From CAVUEG01 sp963740525 (GTDB lineage Bacteria; Actinomycetota; Actinomycetes; Propionibacteriales; Nocardioidaceae), in contig CAVUEG010000005.1 of the NCBI GenBank assembly GCA_963740525.1, forward strand, positions 1 to 64,000: DNA of 64,000 nt. Reading direction: 5' to 3'. The position numbers and the translations under genes are program-made. The notes beneath the pieces are model-generated. The model ran no database searches. It was not told the origin of the DNA and saw only the letters and a program-made list of their open reading frames with translations. Shown piece by piece: positions 17,072 to 27,702 of the stretch. The first letter of the stretch is position 1, and each line of letters starts with the position of its first letter.

Positions 17072-17668
17072 CCGGACCAGACAGTCGTACGCCGTGCGTC
17101 CTTCGTCGCCTCCGTGGCCGTCGTCGACCTTGCGGGTGACCCGCTCGGCCTTGACGACCTCGTAGGACCTGCCCTCCAGGTCGGCGAGAACGTCCTCGGC
17201 GGTGTAGAGCACGTCGGGGTCCTGGGGTCCGCCGGTGCCCTCGGTGAGGTTGCTGGAGTCGTGGGCCACCACGAGGAGCGTGCCTCCGGTGCGTAGGGCG
17301 TCGAAGCCGTTCCTGATCGCCCGGCCACGCTCGTCGGCGGGGAGCTGGAGGTAGGCGACCACCACGAGGTCGACGTCGCTCCCGGTCCACGAGAGCGCGT
17401 TGGCGCAGTGCCAGGTCAGCTGCTCCTCGACGCCCAGTCCGGCCGCCATCTCCCGGCCCTTGTCGAGGCCCACCTGGGAGAAGTCGACGGCCTCGACGGT
17501 CCACCCCTGCTGGGCGAGCCAGATGGCGTTGCGCCCCTCGCCGGCCGCAAGGTCGACCGCGGTGCCCACAGGCTCGCCGGCGAGCTCGGCCTCGACGAAC
17601 TGGTTGGGTGTCGGCGACCAGACCAGGTCCGTGCCGGCGTACCGCTCGTCCCAGGATCGTGCATCCAT
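17057..17668 (-). CDS. Class I SAM-dependent methyltransferase
   Basis: A 203-residue Rossmann-fold methyltransferase. It begins MDARSWDERYAGTDLVWSPTPNQFVEAEL, a start shared with tellurite/thiopurine-type methyltransferases. SAM-binding motif I is AVDLAAGEGRNAIWLAQQGW, followed by VEAVDFSQVGLDKGREMA. The substrate is unknown. The start at 17668 was preferred because the upstream frame belongs to the regulator gene. It lies 10 bp downstream of the PucR-type gene, so co-transcription is likely. Confidence 0.88.
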   Translation of the reverse strand: MDARSWDERYAGTDLVWSPTPNQFVEAELAGEPVGTAVDLAAGEGRNAIWLAQQGWTVEAVDFSQVGLDKGREMAAGLGVEEQLTWHCANALSWTGSDVDLVVVAYLQLPADERGRAIRNGFDALRTGGTLLVVAHDSSNLTEGTGGPQDPDVLYTAEDVLADLEGRSYEVVKAERVTRKVDDGHGGDEGRTAYDCLVRLRAT

Positions 17669-17678
17669 CGGGTCCTCC

Positions 17679-18931
17679 TCAAGGCGTGGGCGAGTCCAGT
17701 GTGCCTTGTCGGGCAACCGCGGGATCCGCGAGCGACACGACCAGATCGAGGACCGTGCCCGGGTCGTCGAGGCGGTCGCCGTAGAGGTCCCGCAGCTGGC
17801 CCATGCGGTAGCGGACGGTCTGCGCGTGCACATGTAGCTCGGCGGCGACGGCGTCGCGCCTTCCTTGGTGCAGCAGCCAGGACCGCAACGTCTCCTCGAG
17901 CCGTTCCCGGCTGGCCGGGCGCAGCTCGGCCAGCGGGGCGAGGGTTCGTGCGCGTAGGTCGGCCAGCGCGTCCGCATCCGCGGTGACGACCAGGTGGGCC
18001 AGGTGGTCCTCGCTGTCGACCGGAGCACCGGGCGCTCCGCCCACCATCGCGACCGTCCGTGCTGCTCGGTCGTAGGACGACCGGGCTTGCGCCCACGGGC
18101 GTGCCGGACCGACGACGGCCTGCCTCCCTCGAGCACCCGGGCGAGGTGCCGCCGCCCGGTGCCGTCGACATCAGGGACCAGGAGCAGGGAGAGCGGCCGG
18201 CCCTCCCCGGACTCGAAGCCGGGCAGGTCCTCGCCCAGCAGCAGCGTCTCCGGTCCGAGCGACGCGAGCACCCCGCGCACCTGGGCCGCCGGGAGCAGCA
18301 CGGCGGTCAGTGTTCCCGGCACCGTCCACCCGGCCCGCTCCGCGGACGCGAGGAGGGTGTCCGGCCCCGCACCCGCCAGCAGCTGCTGCCCGAGCCGCTC
18401 CCGGTAGCGCTCGCGCACCCGGCCACTCGTCGAGAGCTCGTCGGTGTGCCCCGCGACGCTGGCGGCGGAGAGCTCGTCGATGTAGGCGAAGACCAGCTCT
18501 GCGAACTGCGCCATCGTGCCCGCGTCGACCCCGGCCCGGGCCGCCGAGTCCGCGAGCTCGCGCCAGGCCACCCGGGCTCCCACGCGGTAGGCGGCCAGCA
18601 GGGCATCCATCGACCGGCCGCTCCGTGCCTCGCCGCGCCCGAGGGCATAGGCGCCGTCCAGGGTCGGGCCCAGGGGGGTGCTCGGGTCGGTCTCGCGGCT
18701 GCCGGCGGCCAGCTTCAGGAAGCCGGCCAGCGCCATCTGTACGGCGGCCTCGATGTTGTCGCCCATCGAGCCGCTCAGCGCACCGGTGTAGCCGGGCACC
18801 TCGGCGGTGACCGCGGCGACGGTCTGGGTGGCCACCTCCGGGAGCCGCTCGCGAAGGACCCCGACGACCTGCTCGTCGAAACGGAGCGCGATCGCGTTCC
18901 GGGCGGTGACCTGGGACACCTCTGAGGCCAT
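17679..18931 (-). pseudogene. PucR-family transcriptional regulator, single frameshift
   Basis: A PucR/CdaR-type regulator of about 417 codons split by one frameshift. From ATG 18931 (preceded by GGAGGG) the N-terminal sensory region reads through to HLARVLEGG. Near 18121-18130 the frame moves: one missing base after EGG restores AVVGPARPWAQARSSYDRAARTVAMVGG. The rest then reads to a normal C-terminal HTH_30 domain (RRDAVAAELHVHAQTVRYRMGQLRDLYGDRL). Everything else is intact, so a sequencing error is as likely as a true lesion. It is divergent from the ferredoxin reductase and desaturase genes, which it probably controls. Confidence 0.82.
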
Positions 18932-18965
18932 GAACTGTTCCCTCCGAACAAGAACTACCGCATTT

Positions 18966-18994
18966 TTCACGCCAGACGGTCATGATCCTATACG
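18966..18994 (+). promoter_or_regulatory. Candidate sigma-A-type promoter for the ferredoxin reductase-desaturase operon
   Basis: TTCACG (18966-18971), a 17-bp spacer and TATACG (18989-18994) match the housekeeping pattern moderately. Transcription would begin near 19001. That rules out the upstream ATG at 18982 as a start and favours 19009 or 19018. The repeats CATGAT (18981) and ATCATG (19006) flank the -10 and the likely start site, and could bind the divergent PucR-type regulator. Confidence 0.4.
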
Positions 18995-19017
18995 CAAGAG
19001 CGGACATCATGGAGTAC

Positions 19018-20145
19018 ATGAGCCACCCAGCCCAGACCCGCGAACGCCCCGCCTCGCTGCTGCGTCGCGTGGCGCGGCTTGCCGAGCGGGCCACGACCCC
19101 ACTGCTCCCCGCGGACTACCTCGACCTCTTCGACCCGCTGCGTGCCGGTGCCGACCTGCGCGGCCGGATCGTGGAGGTCCAGCCGGAGACGGCCGACGCG
19201 GCCACCATCGTGATCCGCCCCGGTGCCGACTGGGCCGGCCACGTGCCCGGTCAGTACGTCCGTGTCGGCATCGACGTGGACGGCGTACGCCTGTGGCGCG
19301 CCTACTCCCTCACCCACGGCCCGCGGGCCGACGGGCGGATCTCGATCACGGTCAAGGCCGTGCCGGGCGGGAAGGTCAGCAACCACCTCGTCCGCGAGGC
19401 GAAGGCAGGCACGCTGGTCCACCTCGAGCAGGCAGCCGGGGAGTTCGTCCTCCCGGACCGCGGCTCGAAGCTGCTCTTCGTGACGGCCGGGTCGGGCATC
19501 ACTCCGGTCATCGGGATGCTGCGCAACCTGTTCCCGGTCGCCGAGTCGGGCGTGGTCCGGCTCGAGCGCAGCACGGACTTCGACATCACCGTCGTGCACG
19601 TGGCGCCGACCGAGCCGGACTCGATCTTCCTCGACAACCTCCGCTCACTCGACACGGCCGGGATGATCCGCCTCGTCGCGCGGTACGACGACGTGCACGG
19701 CGTCCTCGACGTCGCGGACCTCGCCGACCTCGTGCCGGACCTGACCGAGCGGACCACGTTCGCCTGCGGCCCCGCCGGGCTGCTCGACGCCCTGGCCGCC
19801 CATCACGACCAGCACGACCTGCCCCTGCTCACCGAGCAGTTCCGCGTCGCGACCGTCGCGGCCGGCGAGGGTGGCACCGTCACCTTCACCCACAGCGGGA
19901 CGACGGTCGTGGCCGACGGTGCGACGCCGATCCTCACCGCCGCGGAGGACGCCGGGGTCCTGATGCCGTCGGGGTGCCGGATGGGCATCTGCTTCGGCTG
20001 CGTGCTGCCCATGCGTGAGGGCGCCGTACGCGACCTGCGCACCGGCGAGATCACCACCGCCACGCCCCAGGAGTCGGGCACCGGCGGCGTCCCGATCCAG
20101 ACCTGCATCTCCGCGGCCGCCGGCGCCTGCGACCTCGTCCACTGA
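19018..20145 (+). CDS. Ferredoxin reductase with C-terminal 2Fe-2S domain
   Basis: An electron-transfer partner for the desaturase that follows. The 375-residue protein has an FAD-binding beta-barrel (PGQYVRVGIDVDGVRLWRAYSLT carries the RxYS FAD motif). A NAD(P)H domain follows (FVTAGSGITPVIGMLRNL and later TTFACGPAGLLDAL). The C-terminal plant-type ferredoxin domain (about 285-375) has cluster cysteines in GCRMGICFGCVLP and QTCIS. Order and length fit the Rv3230c-type oxidoreductase that works with acyl-CoA desaturase DesA3. The desaturase starts 25 bp downstream behind GAAGGAGA. Confidence 0.92.
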   Translation: MSHPAQTRERPASLLRRVARLAERATTPLLPADYLDLFDPLRAGADLRGRIVEVQPETADAATIVIRPGADWAGHVPGQYVRVGIDVDGVRLWRAYSLTHGPRADGRISITVKAVPGGKVSNHLVREAKAGTLVHLEQAAGEFVLPDRGSKLLFVTAGSGITPVIGMLRNLFPVAESGVVRLERSTDFDITVVHVAPTEPDSIFLDNLRSLDTAGMIRLVARYDDVHGVLDVADLADLVPDLTERTTFACGPAGLLDALAAHHDQHDLPLLTEQFRVATVAAGEGGTVTFTHSGTTVVADGATPILTAAEDAGVLMPSGCRMGICFGCVLPMREGAVRDLRTGEITTATPQESGTGGVPIQTCISAAAGACDLVH

Positions 20146-20170
20146 CCATCCCTCCTGAAGGAGACACACC

Positions 20171-21337
20171 ATGACCGTCATGCAGAAGAAGACCCACAGC
20201 CCGATCGCCCACCTGACGCCGGACGACATCGAGACCCTCGGTGAGGAGCTGGACGCGATCCGGGCGTCCATCGTCGAGTCACGAGGCGCCGGCGACGCGG
20301 CGTACATCCGCAAGGTGATCGGAGCCCAGCGCAAGCTCGAGCTCGGCAGCCGCGCGGTCCTGCTCGTCTCGATCTTCCCGCCGGCCTGGATCCTCGGCAC
20401 CGTCGGGCTCTCGGTCGCCAAGATCATCGAGAACATGGAGATCGGCCACAACGTCATGCACGGCCAGTGGGACTGGATGCGTGACCCGAAGATCCACTCG
20501 ACGACGTGGGAGTGGGACAACGCCTCCCCGTCCGAGCAGTGGAAGCACTCGCACAACGAACTTCACCACACGTACACGAACGTGATCGGCAAGGACAACG
20601 ACCTCGGCTACGGCATCATGCGCGTCGACGAGGACCAGCGCTGGGTGCCGCTGTACCTCGCCCAGCCGTTGTGGAACTTCATCAACGCGTGCTTCTTCGA
20701 GTACGGCATCGCGGCCTACGACCTCGAGCTGGGCAAGAACCTGGCCACGAAGAAGCGTCGCAGCAACCCGGACTTCCGGGCCCGCGCCAAGGTGACCCTG
20801 AAGAAGATCCGCGGCCAGATGACCAAGGACTACGTCATCCACCCGCTGCTGTCCGGGCCGTCGGCGCTGACCACCCTCGGCGCCAACGCCACCGCCAACC
20901 TGGTCCGCAACCTGTGGACCCACTCGGTGATCATGTGCGGCCACTTCCCCGAGGGCGTGCAGACCTTCGAGCGTCGCTCGATCAACGGTGAGACCCGCGG
21001 CGAGTGGTACCTGCGCCAGATGCTCGGCTCGGCGAACATCAACGGCTCGAAGGCGATGCACTTCATGACCGGCAACCTGTCGTTCCAGGTGGAGCACCAC
21101 CTCTTCCCGGACCTGCCGAGCAACCGGTACGCCGAGATCGCCCCGCAGGTGCAGGCGCTCTTCGCGAAGTACTCCCTGCCCTATGTCACCGGCTCGCTGC
21201 CACGCCAGGTCGCCTCGGCCTGGAAGAAGGTCATCCGGCTCTCGCTGCCCAACGACTTCGTCGCCTCGGCCCAGGCCAAGGTGCTGGAGATCGGCCGGCC
21301 CACTGCCCGTCGTACGGACGACTCCGCCGCCGCCTGA
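20171..21337 (+). CDS. Acyl-CoA fatty acid desaturase (DesA3-like)
   Basis: A membrane di-iron desaturase of 388 residues that introduces a cis double bond into acyl chains, probably at delta-9. All three histidine boxes are present: GHNVMH (residues 92-97), HSHNELHH (126-133) and QVEHHLFP (near 310). A hydrophobic segment RAVLLVSIFPPAWILGTVGLSVA (about 61-83) precedes box 1. It is co-transcribed with its probable reductase and is probably under the divergent PucR-type regulator, a plausible membrane-fluidity module. Confidence 0.93.
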   Translation: MTVMQKKTHSPIAHLTPDDIETLGEELDAIRASIVESRGAGDAAYIRKVIGAQRKLELGSRAVLLVSIFPPAWILGTVGLSVAKIIENMEIGHNVMHGQWDWMRDPKIHSTTWEWDNASPSEQWKHSHNELHHTYTNVIGKDNDLGYGIMRVDEDQRWVPLYLAQPLWNFINACFFEYGIAAYDLELGKNLATKKRRSNPDFRARAKVTLKKIRGQMTKDYVIHPLLSGPSALTTLGANATANLVRNLWTHSVIMCGHFPEGVQTFERRSINGETRGEWYLRQMLGSANINGSKAMHFMTGNLSFQVEHHLFPDLPSNRYAEIAPQVQALFAKYSLPYVTGSLPRQVASAWKKVIRLSLPNDFVASAQAKVLEIGRPTARRTDDSAAA

Positions 21338-21367
21338 CCGGTTGGTCACCCTCGCTGGCATGCTGGC

Positions 21368-23340
<1,973 letters not shown>

Positions 23341-23356
<16 letters not shown>

Positions 23357-24009
23357 GTCGCCAGCGAGACGCCGACGTAGTGCGTGATGAACGCGACGAT
23401 CGTGAGCGAGTGGAAGACCTCGTGGAAGCCGAACCAGGTCGGGAACGGGTCCGGTCGCTTGAGGCCGTAGACGATCCCGCCGAGCGTGTAGAGCGCCCCG
23501 CCCACGATCACCAGCACGAGGGCCGCCATGCCCAGACCGGCGTAGCGCGAGGCGCCGTCCGCGAAGTCGCCTGCGAAGAAGACCGCCGCCCAGCCCATCG
23601 CGATGTAGAGCGGGACGTAGAGCCAGCGGGGGGCATCGGTCCAGAAGACCCGGAAGACCACGCCGAGCACGGCGGCGGTCCAGACCCCCACCAGGAGCCA
23701 GACCCGGTCGTTGCCGTGCAGGAACAGCAGGGTGATCGGGGTGTACGACCCGGCGATCAGCACGAAGATGTTGGCGTGGTCGAAGCGTCGCAGGAAGGCC
23801 CAGACCCGCGGGGACCACGTGCCGCGGTGGTACACGGCAGAGACCGTGAACAGCGTGAGCGCCGAGGCCGCGAACACCGCCGACCCGATCCGGGTCATGG
23901 TCGTGGGGGACAGCGCGACCAGGACGATTCCAGCCGCGAGAGTCAGCGGAGCGGTTCCCAGGTGCAGCCAGCCGCGAAGCTTCGGCTTGATGTCGTCGGG
24001 AACGTGCAT
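23341..24009 (-). CDS. Haemolysin III / TrhA-type (PAQR) membrane protein
   Basis: A 222-residue seven-helix membrane protein of the haemolysin III/PAQR family. Conserved residues sit in VSAVYHRGTW, RRFDHANIFVLIAGSYTPI and, near the end, GFHEVFHSLTIVAFITHYVGV. The histidines and aspartate of these three segments form the expected metal site. Homologues have been tied to membrane-lipid homeostasis (TrhA). The start MHVPDDIKPKLRGWLHLGTAP at 24009 is the family's usual N-terminus. It lies 59 bp from the divergent isoprenyl transferase gene. Confidence 0.92.
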
Positions 24010-24068
24010 GACCCCAGAGTACGCAACGGCTGGCTGCGCCAATCCCTGACGCCGGTAGTCTCGGAATC

Positions 24069-24845
24069 GTGCCTGACTGGAAGAGTGGACTGCGCAAGGT
24101 TCTGTATCCGGCCTACGAGGCGCGGATGGTCCGTCGGCTCCCGCAGGACCGCATCCCGCGCCACGTCGGAGTCATGCTCGACGGCAACCGGCGCTGGGCC
24201 AAGGCCGTCGGCGCCGACACCGCGCAGGGCTACCGAGCCGGGGCCGCCAACATCGAGCCGCTCCTGGAGTGGTGCGAGGAGGTCGGCGTCGAGGTGGTCA
24301 CGCTGTGGCTGCTCTCCACCGACAACCTCAACCGGCCCCCCGACCAGCTCGAAGGGCTGCTGTCGATCATCGAGGGCGCGGTCAGCACCTTGGCCGGTGA
24401 GCAGCGCTGGCGGCTCCACCCGGTGGGCTCTCTCGATCTGCTGCCGGCCGGCACCGCCGAGCGGCTCAAGGCCGCCGAGGACAGCACCCGCGACGTCTCC
24501 GGGATGCTGGTCAACATCGCCGTCGGGTACGGCGGCCGGCGCGAGATCGCGGACGCCGTACGCTCCCTGCTGCAGGAGCACGCCCTGAAGGGGACCACCC
24601 TCGAGGAGCTCGCCGAGGTGCTGGACGTCGAGCACATCTCCGAGCACCTGTACACCAAGGGCCAGCCCGATCCCGACTTGGTGATCCGCACCTCGGGCGA
24701 GCAGCGCCTGGGTGGGTTCCTGCTCTGGCAGAGCGCCCAGAGCGAGTTCTACTTCTGCGAGGCCTACTGGCCCGACTTCCGGCGCGTCGACTTCCTCCGC
24801 GCGGTGCGCGCCTATGCCGAGCGCGAGCGCAGGTACGGCACCTGA
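24069..24845 (+). CDS. uppS: cis-Isoprenyl diphosphate synthase (undecaprenyl/Z-farnesyl type)
   Basis: A cis-prenyltransferase that adds isopentenyl diphosphate units to an allylic primer to build polyprenyl carriers for cell-wall synthesis. It is 258 residues long. The catalytic pocket HVGVMLDGNRRWAK (Asp-38) is near the N-terminus, with TLWLLSTDNLNRP next. The substrate-binding C-terminal motif PDPDLVIRTSGEQRLGGFLLWQSAQSEFYF is complete. By position (next to DUF255 and haemolysin III genes) it matches the mycobacterial Rv1086 short-chain Z-FPP synthase. Product length cannot be read with certainty. Confidence 0.9.
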   Translation: MPDWKSGLRKVLYPAYEARMVRRLPQDRIPRHVGVMLDGNRRWAKAVGADTAQGYRAGAANIEPLLEWCEEVGVEVVTLWLLSTDNLNRPPDQLEGLLSIIEGAVSTLAGEQRWRLHPVGSLDLLPAGTAERLKAAEDSTRDVSGMLVNIAVGYGGRREIADAVRSLLQEHALKGTTLEELAEVLDVEHISEHLYTKGQPDPDLVIRTSGEQRLGGFLLWQSAQSEFYFCEAYWPDFRRVDFLRAVRAYAERERRYGT

Positions 24846-24887
24846 CCTTCACCCTCGCGTTCGGGCGTGTCGAGTGGGCCCGGGCAG

Positions 24888-24910
24888 CTTGCCGACGTAG
24901 TTTCGGCAAG
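24888..24910 (+). terminator. Stem-loop between the isoprenyl transferase and phoH genes
   Basis: CTTGCCGA and TCGGCAAG form a perfect 8-bp stem around a 7-nt loop, 42 bp after the uppS-like stop and 46 bp before the phoH ATG. No T-run follows. It could be a weak terminator or an element in the phoH leader. Confidence 0.5.
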
Positions 24911-24955
24911 TAACGGCGGGTGGGGAAGCTCGCCATTCCGGGAGGATGTGAGCCC

Positions 24956-26275
24956 ATGGCTCCAGCGAAGAAGAAGCCCGCAATCCGGACTTACGTGATC
25001 GACACCAGCGTTCTGCTCGCCGATCCTGGCGCGCTTCGCAGGTTCGAGGAACACGAAGTCGTGCTCCCCGTGGTGGTGATCACCGAGCTGGAGGGCAAGC
25101 GGCATCACCCCGAGCTCGGGTTCTTCGCCCGCTCGGCGCTGCGGATCCTCGACGAGCTGCGAGTGCTTCACGGACGGCTCGACCAGCCGGTCCCGATCGG
25201 CGACCTGGGAGGCACGCTCCGGGTCGAGCTGAACCACACGGACTCGACCTCGCTGCCGTCCGGCTTCCGGTTGGGCGACAACGACACCCGGATCCTCGCC
25301 GTGGCGAAGAACCTCGCCGACGAGGGCTTCCTGGTGACGGTGGTCTCCAAGGACCTGCCGATGCGGATCAAGGCGTCCGCGGTCGGCCTCGACGCCGAGG
25401 AGTACCGCGCCGAGCTGATCAGCGAGTCGGACACCGGCTACACCGGGATGACCGAGGTCGAGGTCACCGGCGCCGAGATCGACGAGCTCTACGACGACGG
25501 GACGCTCGACATCGCGGAGGCCCGGGACCTGCCCTGTCACACCGGGCTGGTGATGATCTCCGGGCGCGGCAGCGCCCTGGGCCGGGTCAAGGCCGACAAG
25601 CAGGTGCACCTGGTGCGCGGCGACCGTGACGCCTTCGGCATCCACGGCCGTTCGGCCGAGCAGCGGGTCGCGCTCGAGATGCTCCTCGACCCCGAGATCG
25701 GCATCGTCTCGCTCGGCGGTCGCGCCGGCACCGGCAAGTCGGCCCTCGCGCTGTGCGCCGGCCTGGAAGCGGTGATGGAGCGCCGCGCGCACAAGAAGGT
25801 CGTCGTCTTCCGTCCGCTGTTCGCGGTCGGCGGCCAGGAGCTCGGCTACCTGCCGGGCAGCGAGTCGGAGAAGATGTCGCCGTGGGGCCAGGCGGTGTTC
25901 GACACCCTGGGTGCGATCACCACGCCCGACGTCATCGAGGAGGTCCTCGACAGGGGGATGCTCGAGGTGCTCCCGCTGACGCACATCCGCGGCCGCTCGC
26001 TGCACGACGCCTTCGTCATCGTCGACGAGGCCCAGTCGCTGGAACGCAACGTCCTGTTGACGGTGCTCTCGCGGATCGGGGCCAACTCCAAGGTGGTGCT
26101 CACCCACGACGTGGCCCAGCGCGACAACCTGCGGGTGGGTCGGCACGACGGAGTGGTGGCGGTGATCGAGAAGCTCAAGGGCCACCCGCTCTTCGCGCAC
26201 GTGACGCTCACCCGCTCCGAGCGCTCGCCGATCGCCGCCCTGGTCACGGAGATGCTGGAGAACGTCACGATGTGA
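24956..26275 (+). CDS. phoH: PhoH-family PIN-ATPase (PhoH2 type)
   Basis: A 439-residue fusion of an N-terminal PIN ribonuclease domain and a C-terminal PhoH ATPase. PIN acidic residues are seen in YVIDTSVLL (Asp-16), VVITELEGK (Glu-44), GDNDTR (108-112) and VSKD (Asp-133). The ATPase has Walker A GRAGTGKSA (residues 255-263) and Walker B FVIVDEAQ (353-360). Mycobacterial PhoH2 is a sequence-specific RNA helicase and RNase, sometimes toxin-antitoxin-like. ATG 24956 is chosen; GGGAGGA lies 11-12 bp upstream. The stop overlaps the GTG of the GH32 gene. Confidence 0.93.
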   Translation: MAPAKKKPAIRTYVIDTSVLLADPGALRRFEEHEVVLPVVVITELEGKRHHPELGFFARSALRILDELRVLHGRLDQPVPIGDLGGTLRVELNHTDSTSLPSGFRLGDNDTRILAVAKNLADEGFLVTVVSKDLPMRIKASAVGLDAEEYRAELISESDTGYTGMTEVEVTGAEIDELYDDGTLDIAEARDLPCHTGLVMISGRGSALGRVKADKQVHLVRGDRDAFGIHGRSAEQRVALEMLLDPEIGIVSLGGRAGTGKSALALCAGLEAVMERRAHKKVVVFRPLFAVGGQELGYLPGSESEKMSPWGQAVFDTLGAITTPDVIEEVLDRGMLEVLPLTHIRGRSLHDAFVIVDEAQSLERNVLLTVLSRIGANSKVVLTHDVAQRDNLRVGRHDGVVAVIEKLKGHPLFAHVTLTRSERSPIAALVTEMLENVTM

Positions 26276-27702
26276 CCGGAGTGCCTCCCGCTCGTCCACT
26301 CGTCCACTTCACCCCGCCGTCGGGGTGGCTGAACGACCCGAACGGCCTCGTGCACGACGGCACGGACTTCCACCTCTGCTACCAACACCATCCCGACAGT
26401 TTGGCGTGGGGTCCTATGCACTGGGGGCACGCGACCAGCCGTGACCTGCTCACCTGGGAGCACCGGCCGATCGCGCTCGCCCCCGACTCGCGGGGTGCGG
26501 TGTTCTCCGGCAGCGCGCTCGTGGACCGGGAAGGCAGCGCGGGTTCCGGCAAGGACGCACTCGTCGCCTTCTTCACGGCCTTCCGTGAGGGTGAGCCGCA
26601 GGAGCAGTGCGTCGCGTCCAGCAGCGACGGCGGTCGCACCTGGCGTCGTCATGCACGCAATCCCGTCCTGACCGGCCCACCGGGGCAGGTGGACTTCCGT
26701 GATCCGAAGGTGGTCCGCTTCGACGACTCGTCGGGGGAGGGCCACTGGGTGATGGCGGTGGCGGCCGGCGACCAGGTGATCTTCCACCGCTCCGACGATC
26801 TCGTGGACTGGCAGGAGTGCGGGCGGTTCGGGGGCGCTCACGGCGCGCACGGCGGTGTCTGGGAGACCCCGGACCTGTTCTGGCTGCCGCTGGGAGCCGA
26901 CGACGGCCGGTGGGTTCTGAGCGTCTCGGTCCTCGGCGGTGGACCGGCGGGTGGGTCCGCGACGCAGTACTTCCTCGGCCGGTACGACGGTGCCACGTTC
27001 CGGTGCGACGACGGGCCCGAGACCGTGCGCTGGGTGGACCAGGGCGCGGACTTCTACGCGCCGCAGTCGTGGTCCGACGTCCCGGACGGTCGGCGGATCT
27101 GGCTGGCCTGGCTGAGCAACTGGGACTACGGCCGCGAGACGCCCGCCTCGGGCTGGCGAGGGGCGATGACGATCCCGCGCGAGCTCAGCCTGGTGCGGGA
27201 CCAGGACGGCGTCGGGCTCGCCCAACGCCCGGTCCGCGAGCTGGACGACCGCCGGCGCGTGATCGCCGCCGAGCGCGACCTCGCCGTGGCACCGCAGCAG
27301 CCGTGGGAGATCCGGACCGGGCCGGCGGTCGACCTCCAGGTCTCCTGGCTGACCGAGGGGACTGACGGCGAGCTCTGCGTGGAGGTGCACACCGACGGCG
27401 GCCCCACCCAGGTCCGCTACCGCCCCCTCACGCAGGAGCTCTCGGTCCTGCCGTGGGCCGCGGGGATCGTGGCCCCGGGCCGGTCCCCCCAACAGTCCGT
27501 GCGGGTCCCGGCCCGGGACGGCGTGCTGGCACTGCGAGTGGTCGTCGACACCTGCTCGGTCGAGGTCTTCGCCGACGACGGACGCGTCGTCCTCAGCAAC
27601 CAGGTCTTCCCGGCCGAGGGAGCGGGGGGCGTCAGGGTGTTCACGGAGGGCGGGACAGCGACGGTGGCCGCCCTTGAGGTCGCGGAGCTAGCCGCCGGCT
27701 GA
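26272..27702 (+). CDS. Glycoside hydrolase family 32 beta-fructosidase (sucrase/levanase type)
   Basis: Hydrolyses fructosides such as sucrose. It has 476 residues and no signal peptide, so it should act on imported sugar. The five-bladed propeller active site is complete: nucleophile Asp-22 in GWLNDPNG, transition-state Asp in FRDPK (Asp-144), and acid/base Glu-198 in VWETPDLFW, where the usual Cys of the EC motif is Thr. A C-terminal beta-sandwich (about 330-476) contains LRVVVDTCSVEVFADDGRVVLSN. It starts GTG at 26272, overlapping phoH (GTGA); a GTG at 26281 is an alternative. It is convergent with the GH36 gene by 15 bp. Confidence 0.92.
   Translation: MTGVPPARPLVHFTPPSGWLNDPNGLVHDGTDFHLCYQHHPDSLAWGPMHWGHATSRDLLTWEHRPIALAPDSRGAVFSGSALVDREGSAGSGKDALVAFFTAFREGEPQEQCVASSSDGGRTWRRHARNPVLTGPPGQVDFRDPKVVRFDDSSGEGHWVMAVAAGDQVIFHRSDDLVDWQECGRFGGAHGAHGGVWETPDLFWLPLGADDGRWVLSVSVLGGGPAGGSATQYFLGRYDGATFRCDDGPETVRWVDQGADFYAPQSWSDVPDGRRIWLAWLSNWDYGRETPASGWRGAMTIPRELSLVRDQDGVGLAQRPVRELDDRRRVIAAERDLAVAPQQPWEIRTGPAVDLQVSWLTEGTDGELCVEVHTDGGPTQVRYRPLTQELSVLPWAAGIVAPGRSPQQSVRVPARDGVLALRVVVDTCSVEVFADDGRVVLSNQVFPAEGAGGVRVFTEGGTATVAALEVAELAAG

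Noticed and set aside
24956..26275. Toxin-antitoxin module based on the PIN domain
   Set aside because: The PIN domain is fused to a PhoH ATPase and no small antitoxin frame lies upstream; the 110-bp gap holds only a hairpin.
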